Assembly (NCBI GenBank): GCA_018433835.1
Contig: JAHDQM010000005.1
Coordinates: forward strand, 1-64,000
Direction: 5' to 3'
Origin: Methanoculleus sp.
GTDB taxonomy: Archaea > Halobacteriota > Methanomicrobia > Methanomicrobiales > Methanoculleaceae
Length of the DNA: 64,000 nt
The translations under genes and the position numbers were made by a program. Positions 56,953-64,000 of this stretch are shown one piece after another (the first letter of the stretch is position 1; the number at the start of each line of letters is the position of its first letter). The notes under the pieces were generated by a model. That model was given only the letters and a program-made list of their open reading frames with translations. It was not told the origin of the DNA and searched no databases.

Positions 56953-57297
56953 GGGGTTGCCCGCGGGATCGGTAGAGTCGTTTCCTCAATCTTCTACCCT
57001 GTCCGGCCTTCGAGGGAGTATCGCCGTAGGGGGAAGGGGCTGACGGGGAGGGGGGAGCATCCCCCCTCCCCTGTCCCCACCCCCCTGTGTGGCGATACTC
57101 CCACGGTCCACTACATGGGGCAAGTTTGGAAAAATCAGGTCTGAAACACTACCTTATCGGTGGTAGAAGACCATCTGGACTGGACACGGCTGGGCATTCC
57201 CTCTCCTGCCACGATCAAAAACAGGGTCGCAACGGGGTCACCTCCGATAACCCCTCGAATTCATTTCTGTCCTGAGGGAGCGCCCGCTAACCCAGCC
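56953..57297. other. 345-bp convergent intergenic stretch
   Basis: It contains the hairpin repeat copy C (57018-57117) and otherwise nothing I recognise. The two flanking genes converge here, so it should hold two terminators. A T-rich terminator tract is not obvious, so the G/C hairpin of the repeat may play that part. Confidence 0.5.
57018..57117. repeat. Dispersed triloop-hairpin repeat, copy C
   Basis: An outer inverted pair, GAGTATCGCC (57016-57025) and GGCGATACTC (57091-57100), encloses a 12-bp G/C hairpin with loop GCA (57045-57071). The motif CCACGGTCCACTA (57101-57113) and ATGGGG follow, as in copy A. The inner stem equals that of copy B (17659-17685), with the loop as its reverse complement, so the two are inverted relative to each other. 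Confidence 0.75.
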
Positions 57298-58029
57298 CTA
57301 CGTGCCCATTCCCACAATCCTCTCCGGGTGCGCATACACCGCCATCTCCGGTGTTCCGGCAGACCCGACGATGCAGAGCCCGGTCTCCTCCGCGATTTCA
57401 ACGGCGAGGGCGGTCGGGGGTCCGGTGGAGGCCAGCACCGGGATGTTCGCCACCAGGCACTTCCGGACCATCTCGGAGGTGACCGGGCCGGTGCCGACGG
57501 CAACCGTCCGGGAGAAGTCGAGGTCGTTCCGCAGTCCCCGGCCGATCACCCGGTCGAGGGCGTTGTGCCGGTCGATATCCTCGGAGCAGGCAACGATGCG
57601 GCCTCCCTTGGCAAGAGCGACCGCATCGAGCGGACCGGGCGCTCTGAGAGCGGCGACGGCGGCCTCAAGCTCCGGGACGGTAACCGCGAGGTCGGAGTCT
57701 ATTATGGGCAGTTTCTGTGTGTCGATATAGGAGACGGCCCCCCCGCACCCGGAGAGGATGGTCTTCTTCACGCTGACCCTCTTGAAGATGTTCTTTGTGA
57801 GGACGCTTATCCGGTTCTCCTCGATCCTGACCGACTCGATCTCGTCGGCGCCCCGGGTGATCTCTTCGGTGTAGAGGTAGCCGGTGATGAAATCCTCGAA
57901 TCCCCCGGGGCTCAGGATCACGGTCGTCAGGTGCCGGCCGTTGACGAAGATCGCCACCGGCGTCTCCTCGGCGGCATCGAGGGCGACCTGCCCGCCGCCG
58001 ATACGGATACAGGCAATTCTCTTGAACAT
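57298..58029 (-). CDS. fdhD: Formate dehydrogenase accessory sulfurtransferase FdhD
   Basis: From the ATG at 58029 (243 residues; AGGAG five bases upstream) the protein shows the FdhD pattern: ETPVAIFVNGRHLTTVILSPGGFEDFITGYLYTE (in parts VNGRHLTTVI, FITGYLYTE), LSGCGG, ALAKGGRIVACSEDIDRHNALDRVIG and ASTGPPTALAVEIAEETG. FdhD brings sulfur to the molybdenum or tungsten cofactor of formate dehydrogenase. The usual CxxC is replaced by a single Cys in SGCGG. It lies on the same strand just downstream of fdhAB. Confidence 0.93.
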   Translation of the reverse strand: MFKRIACIRIGGGQVALDAAEETPVAIFVNGRHLTTVILSPGGFEDFITGYLYTEEITRGADEIESVRIEENRISVLTKNIFKRVSVKKTILSGCGGAVSYIDTQKLPIIDSDLAVTVPELEAAVAALRAPGPLDAVALAKGGRIVACSEDIDRHNALDRVIGRGLRNDLDFSRTVAVGTGPVTSEMVRKCLVANIPVLASTGPPTALAVEIAEETGLCIVGSAGTPEMAVYAHPERIVGMGT

Positions 58030-58352
58030 AACTCCTCGCTTCACGTATGACATGCCTCCGCCGGAGTGGTCCGGCGGCGGGATCGATCCTCTGTAGATCA
58101 TGCACGGGAGAGGACTAATACCATGCCGGTGACCGCCCCCGGTCTTCCGCTCAGACACACTGCCGGACGAACTCCATGTAAAAACGTTGAATGGAAGCAC
58201 AGAAAGGATTTTTACGGCTGCCCGGCAGCGGAAGAGAGGTTTGGGGGCTCTCCCGCCGCCGGGTATTGCCAGGCACACACTTTTGCGCCCCGGCACGGGC
58301 GCAGGTGAGGTTTTTTCTGGAACTCAAGATGGTTGTTCAGTGGTCGTTACAC

Positions 58353-58480
58353 GCCCGGCCGGATCGGCCGGGCGCAACGTTGTGTGTTCGGGTTTCTCGA
58401 ACTCGGCGCCTTCGGGACGTCGCTGCTCGAAAACGCTTCGCGTTTTCTCAAGCTCCGGACGTTCCGTCCGTCGCTTACTC
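58353..58480. repeat. Dispersed triloop-hairpin repeat, partial copy D
   Basis: Three perfect stems follow each other: 58353-58373 (9 bp, loop GAT), 58427-58445 (8 bp, loop TTC, the same stem as at 826-844) and 58454-58466 (GGACG-TTC-CGTCC). TCGAACTC-like linkers join them. The unit begins 5 nt inside or beside the fdhB stop and may end the fdhAB transcript. The rest of the gap to fdhD (58030-58352) has no recognisable feature. Confidence 0.7.
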
Positions 58481-59713
58481 GAACACGTTGAAGATCTGGT
58501 CGCTGCCGGTCGCGGAGAGCCGCTCCCGTTCCGCCTTCTCCTCGACGAGCGCGAGGATCGGGAGGTCCATGTTCACACCCGGGGTGTGGCCGAACATCCT
58601 CTCCATATCCGTCTGCAGGGAGTGCATGTAGAGCGAGTTCGCGATCTCCATCGGACAGTTCTCCTCGCACTGACCGCAGTTGACACAGGAGTCGGAGATA
58701 TGCGCGAACCTGATCAGGTGGAACATGAACGGCACAGGAAGCTCGCCCGGCGGCACCAGGTAGGTCTTCTTCGTGCTGCAGTCGACGCAGTAGCAGATCG
58801 GGCAGTTCTCGATGCAGGCGTAGCACTTGATGCACCGGGACGTGTCCTCCATGATCTTCTCTAAGCGTTCTTTGCCCTCGCCGAGCCCCTCGAAGTAGCG
58901 CGCCCGCCACTTGTCGCCGAGCTTCAGCATCGCGTTCTCGACCTTGCCGCGGATCTCTATACCCTTCGGGTTCGCGGGTTCGGTGGCGACGGCCCCGGCC
59001 TTCACGGCCGCATCGAGGAGGTTTGCACCCTTCTCGGAGCAGACCTCGACGAAGGTGGCCTTGCCGGCCTTATCGCCGATGACACCCCAGTTGCCGCAGG
59101 CAAGGTCCGCCTGACGCGGGACTTTCATCTTGCACCGGCGGCAGTTGCTGCGGCGGCCGAACCCTTCGTCCTCGAGCTCGTCCATCGAGATGCCCTTGTG
59201 CTGACCGTCCTTCGTGACGATGATGAACTGGCCCTTGTCGATCTCTTCCTTGACGACCGAATCGGGGTCGACCCCGAACTTCTCGCGGATCATCTTCCGG
59301 GCGGAGACCGGGCTGACGGATCCGCCGCAGTTGACGCCGATCAGGAGGAGATTGTCCAGGTTGACCTGGTTGCGCTTCGCGAGCTCGTACAGGCCCATCG
59401 CATCGCAACCCTTCACCGTCACCCCGATGCGCATATCCCCGGCGCCATCGAGGTACTTCTTGACCAGTTTCGAGATCAGGAGCGTTCCGCAGTGGAGCGA
59501 GCCTGCCGTCTGTCCGATCTCGGCGGGGTCGGTGATGATCGTGGGGACCGCATCGTAGAGGTCCACGCCCTTCTTCACCGCCAGCACGGCGTCGACGATT
59601 TTGTTCTCCAGGGCAAACTTGAGAAGCCCGGTCACCGCGCCGCCGCATTCCGCGACCTTCGCGATATCGGGGCTCGTCGTCCAGGCGTATACCATATCTC
59701 CCTTTGCTGCCAT
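58475..59713 (-). CDS. fdhB: F420-dependent formate dehydrogenase, beta subunit
   Basis: The 412-residue protein belongs to the FrhB/FdhB family that binds FAD and coenzyme F420. The N-terminal part has YAWTTSPDIAKVAECGGAVTGLL (in parts CGGAVTGLL). The middle has VKGCDAMGLYELAKRNQV and CRRCKMKVPRQADLACGNWG. The C-terminal third holds two 4Fe-4S motifs, CIKCYACIENCPICYC and CVNCGQCEENCP. It passes electrons from formate to F420. It starts one base after the fdhA stop region. Confidence 0.96.
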   Translation of the reverse strand: MAAKGDMVYAWTTSPDIAKVAECGGAVTGLLKFALENKIVDAVLAVKKGVDLYDAVPTIITDPAEIGQTAGSLHCGTLLISKLVKKYLDGAGDMRIGVTVKGCDAMGLYELAKRNQVNLDNLLLIGVNCGGSVSPVSARKMIREKFGVDPDSVVKEEIDKGQFIIVTKDGQHKGISMDELEDEGFGRRSNCRRCKMKVPRQADLACGNWGVIGDKAGKATFVEVCSEKGANLLDAAVKAGAVATEPANPKGIEIRGKVENAMLKLGDKWRARYFEGLGEGKERLEKIMEDTSRCIKCYACIENCPICYCVDCSTKKTYLVPPGELPVPFMFHLIRFAHISDSCVNCGQCEENCPMEIANSLYMHSLQTDMERMFGHTPGVNMDLPILALVEEKAERERLSATGSDQIFNVFE

Positions 59714-59714
59714 C

Positions 59715-61781
59715 TTACTGCACCCCCGTGATCTTCTCGACCTTCACAGCACTGTGCTTCAACTCCGGCATCTTGGAGAGCGGGTCGAGAGCGGTGTTCG
59801 TCAGCTTGTTTGCAGCCGCGTCCCCGAAGTGCATCGTCATCATCAGCACGCCGGGTGCGACCTGGTCGGTCACCTTCGCGAGGGTCTCGACCTCGCCGCG
59901 CCTGCTGGTGAGTTTGATCTTCTCCCCGTTCCGGATATTCATCCGTGCCGCATCATCGGTGTTGATCTGGACGAACCCTGCGGGCACCTCGTGGTGGAGG
60001 AGTTTCGCCCGGTCGGTCTGGGTCCGGGTGTGGTAGTGGAAGAGCAGACGTCCGGTCATCAGGGTGAACGGATACTCGGCGTCGGCGACCTCCGCGGGCG
60101 GCCGGTGCTCGAGACCGAAGAAGTGGCCGAGGCCGTCGGCGGACGAGAACTTCTCGCGGTGCAGGATCGGGGTTCCCGGGTGGTCCTCAGCGGGGCAGGG
60201 CCAGTGTACCGACTCCGGCTTCTCCATCCTCGCGTAGCTGATGCCGGACATCGACGGAGTAACCCGCCGCACGTCGTTCCAGATATCCTCAGGCGAGTTG
60301 AAGTCGAATCCCGCAAGGCCGAGTTTGTGGGCCAGGTCGACGAAGATCTGCCAGTCTTCCCTCGCATCGCCGGGGGTCTCCACGGCCTTCCTTATACGGT
60401 TGATGCGCCGCTCGCCGCTGGTGAACGTCCCGTCCTTCTCGGCGAAGGATGCTCCGGGCAGGATCACGTCGGCGTACTTCGCCGTCTCGGTCATGAAGAT
60501 GTCCTGAACGACGAGGAAGTCGAGTTTCTCGAGCGACCGCATGACGTGGTTTGAGTCGGGGTAGGAGACGACCGGGTTCAGCGCGAAGATGTACATCGCC
60601 CTGATCGGGTCGCCGCACTGGGTGATCTGCTCGGTCAGGGTCACGCCGTACTCTTTCTCAAGCCCGGTGACGCCCCAGAGTTCCTCCATGCGCTTGCGGG
60701 TGGCGTCGTCCTCGCACTTCTGGTATCCGGAGAAGACGTTCGGGTAGGCACCCATGTCGCAGGCGCCCTGGACATTGTTCTGGCCACGGAGCGGGTTGAC
60801 GCCGGTTCCGGGTCTGCCCACATTGCCGGTGAGCATCGAGAGGTTCCCGAGCGACCGGACGTTGTCCGTGCCGGTCGTGAGCTCCGTGATGCCGAGGCAG
60901 TAAATGACCACCGCGTTCTTGGCGCCGGCATAGATGCGCGCGATCTCCTTGACCCTCTCGGTGGGAACGCCGGTGATCGACTCGACGTCCGCGTAGTTCT
61001 CGACGGTCTTCTTCAGGTCCTCGAATCCAGTCGTCCGCTTCTCGATGAACTCCGCATCATGGAGGTTCTCCTGGATGATCCAGTACATGATCGAGTTGAT
61101 CAGGGCAATGTTCGTCGAGGGGTTGTAGCGGACGTACTCATCGGCCAGGCGCGCCGTGGGCGTGTAGCGCGGGTCGCAGACGATGATCTTCTTGCCCGCC
61201 TTCTTTGCCTGGACAAGCCGGCGCCCGGCGAGCGGGTGCGCCTCGATGGGGTTCGACCCGATCAGGAAGATGACGTCGGCATTCAGGACGTCCTCGAAGG
61301 GGTTCGTTGCGGCACCGGAGCCGAACGAGAGCGAGAGCCCCGCAACGGACGGTCCGTGACAGATACGCGCGCAGTTGTCGATGTTGTTGGTCTTAAAGGC
61401 CACCCGCGCGAGTTTCTGCATGATGTAGCACTCCTCGTTCGGGGTCCGGCATGAGACCTGGAAGCCGAGGGACTTCGGCCCGTACTTCTCGTAAGTTTCC
61501 TTGAACTTCGAGGCGATAAGGTCGTACGCCTCATCCCAGGTCGCTTCCTCGAACTTGCCGTTCTTCTTGATAAGGGGCTTTGTCAGCCGGTCGGGGCTCT
61601 GCACGAACTCCCAGCAGGTGGCGCCCTTGGGGCAGAGCTTTCCCTCGTTCACCGGGCTCCTCTTCAGGGGTTCTACCCCTACGAGTTTGCCATCGTTCAC
61701 CACGAGGTTGAGCCCGCACCCTACGCCGCAGTACGGACAGGTCGTTGGAACGTAGCGTAGCTTTCCATTGGTTTCTGTCAT
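59715..61781 (-). CDS. fdhA: F420-dependent formate dehydrogenase, catalytic alpha subunit
   Basis: The 688-residue molybdopterin enzyme starts with a 4Fe-4S motif (Cys15, Cys18, Cys22, Cys50 in CPYCGVGCGLN and KLCPKG). It has the active site NCARICHGPSVAG with Cys141 where some enzymes use selenocysteine, followed by His142. Cofactor-binding segments are GSNPIEAHP, PGTGVNPLRGQNNVQGACDMG (in parts GQNNVQGACDMG) and TGRLLFHYHTRTQTDR. It oxidises formate to carbon dioxide. No signal peptide is present, so the enzyme is cytoplasmic. A TATA box is at 61871-61880. Confidence 0.97.
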   Translation of the reverse strand: MTETNGKLRYVPTTCPYCGVGCGLNLVVNDGKLVGVEPLKRSPVNEGKLCPKGATCWEFVQSPDRLTKPLIKKNGKFEEATWDEAYDLIASKFKETYEKYGPKSLGFQVSCRTPNEECYIMQKLARVAFKTNNIDNCARICHGPSVAGLSLSFGSGAATNPFEDVLNADVIFLIGSNPIEAHPLAGRRLVQAKKAGKKIIVCDPRYTPTARLADEYVRYNPSTNIALINSIMYWIIQENLHDAEFIEKRTTGFEDLKKTVENYADVESITGVPTERVKEIARIYAGAKNAVVIYCLGITELTTGTDNVRSLGNLSMLTGNVGRPGTGVNPLRGQNNVQGACDMGAYPNVFSGYQKCEDDATRKRMEELWGVTGLEKEYGVTLTEQITQCGDPIRAMYIFALNPVVSYPDSNHVMRSLEKLDFLVVQDIFMTETAKYADVILPGASFAEKDGTFTSGERRINRIRKAVETPGDAREDWQIFVDLAHKLGLAGFDFNSPEDIWNDVRRVTPSMSGISYARMEKPESVHWPCPAEDHPGTPILHREKFSSADGLGHFFGLEHRPPAEVADAEYPFTLMTGRLLFHYHTRTQTDRAKLLHHEVPAGFVQINTDDAARMNIRNGEKIKLTSRRGEVETLAKVTDQVAPGVLMMTMHFGDAAANKLTNTALDPLSKMPELKHSAVKVEKITGVQ

Positions 61782-62099
61782 TCACATTCTCCCGATTGTT
61801 GCATTCAACGTCGGTTGCCAAGCATGTCAGGAAGGGCGGACATGCTCACAACAGTTTTACTCGACTCGGTAGTATATAAATTTAAACTTATCATTTTAAC
61901 AACCGCCGTTATGTTACGTGGTATAATTGATCTTTATAAATCCACATCCCGCGCATGCCGAGTAATCGCCATGGTATCTGCTCTTATGCGATTATACAAC
62001 ATAAAATTGGTAATATGCCGCATTTGCCCTGATTGAGTAAATTAAATCTATTTTACTTGGCCAAAATATTTACAACTAACCTTGATCAAATACTCTTCC
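61782..62099. promoter_or_regulatory. AT-rich 318-bp divergent control region of fdhA and fmdE
   Basis: For fdhA the minus strand has TTTATATACT at 61871-61880, predicting transcription from about 61850. An 8-bp inverted repeat AGCATGTC/GACATGCT (61821-61828 and 61839-61846) lies right at that start and could be an operator. For fmdE an AAATATTTAC near 62064-62073 predicts a start at about 62095. An ATCTTTATAAATCC stretch near 61930 looks like a further TATA box without an obvious gene. Confidence 0.6.
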
Positions 62100-62741
62100 G
62101 TGCAACCGAGACTGAATCACACCTGGGATGACATCGAGGCCCGGCTCAAGTCCAAAGGCTCCGCTCCGGAATTAATCGACTATTTCCGGAGATGTATCGA
62201 CTTTCACACCTTCGCGGCCCCCGGGCTCCTGGTCGGGGTCTTCATGGTGGATTATGCACTGGAACTCCTGACCCCTCCCGATGGTGAGAAGATCTACGCC
62301 GTCTGCGAGACCACGAAGTGCCTGCCCGACGCCCTGCAGGTGGTCGCTCACTGCACGACCGGCAACCACCGCCTCCGGGTGATCCCGATCGGGAAGTTCG
62401 CCATCACCATGAACGGCCCGGCCGAAGCCCCGTACGTGAACGGGATCCGGGTCTTCGTCGACGGCGAGAAGATCGGGCGATATCCGACGTTCGCCCTGTG
62501 GTACACCAAGGACCCGCTCTTCGACCCGAGAACCCGGGGCATCGCGCTGATCGACGAGATCATCGATGCAGGGCGCGATATCCTCTCGTACGAGAGGGTG
62601 CGGGTAAAGGTGCCCCAGAAATGGCCCTGGAGATCCGCAATCTGTTCCATCTGCGGCGAGATGGTTCCCGACAACATGCTCGTCGACGGGGCCTGCGCGG
62701 ACTGCCGGTCACAGTCCTACTACGAGAAGACGGCGTACTGA
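62100..62741 (+). CDS. fmdE: FmdE-family protein (formylmethanofuran dehydrogenase subunit E-like)
   Basis: From the GTG at 62100 it has 213 residues. The N-terminal domain has the FmdE pattern HTFAAPGLLVGVFMVDYALELL (in parts FHTFAAPGLLVG) and CETTKCLPDALQVVAHCTTGNHRL (in parts CLPDALQVV). A C-terminal zinc finger reads CSICGEMVPDNMLVDGACADC, split as CSIC and CADC. FmdE copurifies with formylmethanofuran dehydrogenase; its role is not settled. A TTG at 62082 is also in frame but lies before the predicted transcription start. Confidence 0.88.
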   Translation: MQPRLNHTWDDIEARLKSKGSAPELIDYFRRCIDFHTFAAPGLLVGVFMVDYALELLTPPDGEKIYAVCETTKCLPDALQVVAHCTTGNHRLRVIPIGKFAITMNGPAEAPYVNGIRVFVDGEKIGRYPTFALWYTKDPLFDPRTRGIALIDEIIDAGRDILSYERVRVKVPQKWPWRSAICSICGEMVPDNMLVDGACADCRSQSYYEKTAY

Positions 62742-62751
62742 GGAGATCTCC

Positions 62752-62774
62752 CTCTCCCCCCGGAGGGGGGAGGG
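62752..62774. repeat. G/C-rich triloop hairpin between fmdE and the next gene
   Basis: A 10-bp stem (one G-T pair) closes a GGA loop. The stem resembles those at 941-965, 17659-17685 and 57045-57071, but no other part of the dispersed repeat is present. It may act as a terminator or processing site. Confidence 0.5.
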
Positions 62775-62804
62775 CGTATGTCCCGTCAACACAGAAGGCA
62801 CTGC

Positions 62805-63626
62805 ATGGAACTCTTCCCTATCGGGCTTGTGCACTCGAGCATCCGCTCCCGCAGCGATATGCCGATCCAGGGCGTCGATGCCGAGATCGAGGTCTTTCCT
62901 GACTACGCCGGGGCGCTCCTCGGCGTCGAGGAGAACTCGCACCTGATCCTCGTCTGCTGGATGCACGAGGCTGACCGGGAAGTCCTGAAAGCGGTGGCTC
63001 GGAAGGTCTCGGGCGACCTCCCGGAGAAGGGCGTATTCTCCCTGCGCTCTCCGGTGAGGCCGAACCCCCTTTCCGTCTCGGTGGTGCGGCTGCGCGGCGT
63101 GCGGGACGGGCGGTTTCTCGCGCTCGCGAACGTGGACCTGATCGACGGGACACCGGTGATCGACCTCAAGCCCTACCAGACCGGATGGGACTGCGTCTTC
63201 TCCGCGACCGGCCACGACCGGACGGAAAAGATCCGGAAGATGAGCCCCGGCGAATACCGGGCGAGTCTCATCCGCGAAGCCGTGAACTATCACGGGGAAT
63301 TCTGTCCGGGCGTGGCGGTCGCGGTGCGGATCGCGGAGGCGGCGACGCGCGTCCTTGAGCGCGACCTCTCGGTGCCGCAGGTCTCGGTCGCGCTCGGCGC
63401 CGACCCCTGCATCGCCGACGCACTCATCGGGATCACCGGCGCGCGCCCGGGAAACCGCCGGCTGCGATGCCGGGGGGGGACACGCTACGTCTTTGCCGGC
63501 CCGGGAGTGGAGGCGGTCTTCTGTCTCCGGATCGTCCCGGAGAGCGCCGATGCGATCCTTGCGTCCGGCGAGGCGTCGCTCTTCGACTATAAGGCCCGCT
63601 CCCGGCCGCGATCGATAGAGAAATGA
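62805..63626 (+). CDS. Fusion protein: TrmO (TsaA/YaeB) methyltransferase domain plus FmdE-like domain
   Basis: From the ATG at 62805 the protein has 273 residues. Residues 1-140 form a TrmO domain: MELFPIGLVHSSIRSR, FSLRSPVRPNPLSVSVVRL and DLIDGTPVIDLKPYQ. In bacteria this domain methylates t6A37 of tRNA-Thr using SAM. The second part (about 155-270) is FmdE-like: YHGEFCPGVAVAVRIAEAA, LGADPCIADALIGITGARPG and FDYKARS. ATG 62778 would add nine residues. It follows fmdE and overlaps no gene; moeA begins right after it. Confidence 0.85.
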   Translation: MELFPIGLVHSSIRSRSDMPIQGVDAEIEVFPDYAGALLGVEENSHLILVCWMHEADREVLKAVARKVSGDLPEKGVFSLRSPVRPNPLSVSVVRLRGVRDGRFLALANVDLIDGTPVIDLKPYQTGWDCVFSATGHDRTEKIRKMSPGEYRASLIREAVNYHGEFCPGVAVAVRIAEAATRVLERDLSVPQVSVALGADPCIADALIGITGARPGNRRLRCRGGTRYVFAGPGVEAVFCLRIVPESADAILASGEASLFDYKARSRPRSIEK

Positions 63627-63646
63627 TTTCCTCCGGAGTCAAGAGT

Positions 63647-64000
63647 ATGTCACGCCGGTACCTGAATCTGACCCCGCTCCCTGAAGCGCTCGCGGCCATG
63701 CGGCAGGCGTTTCCCCCCGGGGACCATGTCGAGACCGTGCCGCTGCGCCAGGCTGTCGGCAGGGTGACGGCCGAGCCTCTGTATGCAGAGTATTCTGTCC
63801 CCCCGGCCGATATCGCGAAGTTCGACGGCTACGCAGTGAAGAGCAGCGAGACACTCGGGGCGCAGGACCAGCGGCCGCTGCCTCTTGCCGAGTACGCCCG
63901 CGTCAACACCGGCGAGGTGCTCCCTCCACCGTTCGACGCCGTCGTCATGATCGAGGACACCTGGGACGACGGCGGCATACCCCGGATCCGGAAGTCCGCC
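63647..64000 (+). CDS. moeA: Molybdopterin molybdenumtransferase MoeA, N-terminal part, cut by the window edge
   Basis: The 118 visible residues start MSRRYLNLTPLPEAL and show the MoeA N-terminal signature VPLRQAVGRVTAEPLYAEYSVPPADIAKFDGYAV (in parts AVGRVTAEPLYA, SVPPADIAKFDGYAV) and NTGEVLPPPFDAVVMIED. MoeA inserts molybdenum or tungsten into molybdopterin, as needed by the formate and formylmethanofuran dehydrogenases. GGAG nine bases upstream favours ATG 63647; ATG 63623 overlaps the preceding stop (ATGA). Confidence 0.93.
   Translation, partial: MSRRYLNLTPLPEALAAMRQAFPPGDHVETVPLRQAVGRVTAEPLYAEYSVPPADIAKFDGYAVKSSETLGAQDQRPLPLAEYARVNTGEVLPPPFDAVVMIEDTWDDGGIPRIRKSA

Noticed and set aside
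57087-57275. A 62-codon frame downstream of repeat copy C, considered as a transposase remnant
   Set aside because: No transposase motif and no flanking inverted repeats or target duplication could be seen.
61815-62036. A 73-codon hydrophobic frame in the fdhA-fmdE control region
   Set aside because: The hydrophobic run comes from AT-rich promoter DNA; no ribosome binding site and it overlaps the predicted fdhA start.

Overview
The window is GC-rich chromosomal DNA from a hydrogenotrophic, formate-using methanogenic archaeon. It is most likely from the Methanomicrobiales and resembles Methanoculleus. The evidence is an archaeal DnaG, a UPF0058 protein, FmdE-family proteins, a probable tetraether-lipid synthase, F420-type formate dehydrogenase (FdhAB), a group 3 NiFe hydrogenase with HypA/C/E, and archaeal TATA-box promoters with short leaders.

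Layout. (1) 1-9.7 kb: the end of a Tes-like radical SAM protein, an ornithine cyclodeaminase/alanine dehydrogenase homologue, then a minus-strand hydrogenase block. The block holds NiFe large and small subunits, a V4R-like protein and a ferredoxin, flanked by Roadblock/LC7 proteins, two DUF2226-like proteins, a MinD ATPase and a maturation protease. (2) 9.8-32.4 kb: housekeeping genes (ATP-grasp ligase, DnaG, dihydroorotase, hypCAE, MsrB, iron-sulfur flavoprotein, a 1155-residue HEAT-repeat protein, GalT-like and GT4 enzymes, AmrS, UMP kinase, tRNA-Pro, endonuclease III). (3) 32.5-51.7 kb: a complete type I-E CRISPR-Cas locus. The array has 150 intact 28-nt repeat cores plus one decayed terminal repeat and is read on the minus strand. 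Its leader abuts cas2, and the order upstream is cas1, cas6e, cas5e, cas7e, cse2, cas8e, cas3. A DEDDh exonuclease gene lies at the old end of the array. (4) 51.8-57 kb: Pit/DUF47 phosphate transport, a small methanogen protein and a PAPS-reductase/cysteine-desulfurase fusion. (5) 57-64 kb: fdhD, fdhB, fdhA, fmdE, a TrmO-FmdE fusion and the start of moeA, a formate, molybdopterin and formylmethanofuran neighbourhood.

The most interesting signal is a two-repeat orphan mini-CRISPR (51589-51677) upstream of cas3 with its own TATA box. Its single guide matches the cas8e promoter 3 kb away. The match starts beside a 5'-AAG PAM that overlaps the TATA box. Of the first 15 guide positions 13 are identical, and the two mismatches fall at positions 6 and 12, the bases known to be flipped out of Cascade R-loops. 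This is what a crRNA-like autorepressor of Cascade (CreR/CreA type) should look like. Two overlapping spacers in the main array independently imply an ATG PAM, another standard I-E PAM. A second theme is a family of dispersed intergenic repeats built from short perfect hairpins with three-base loops.
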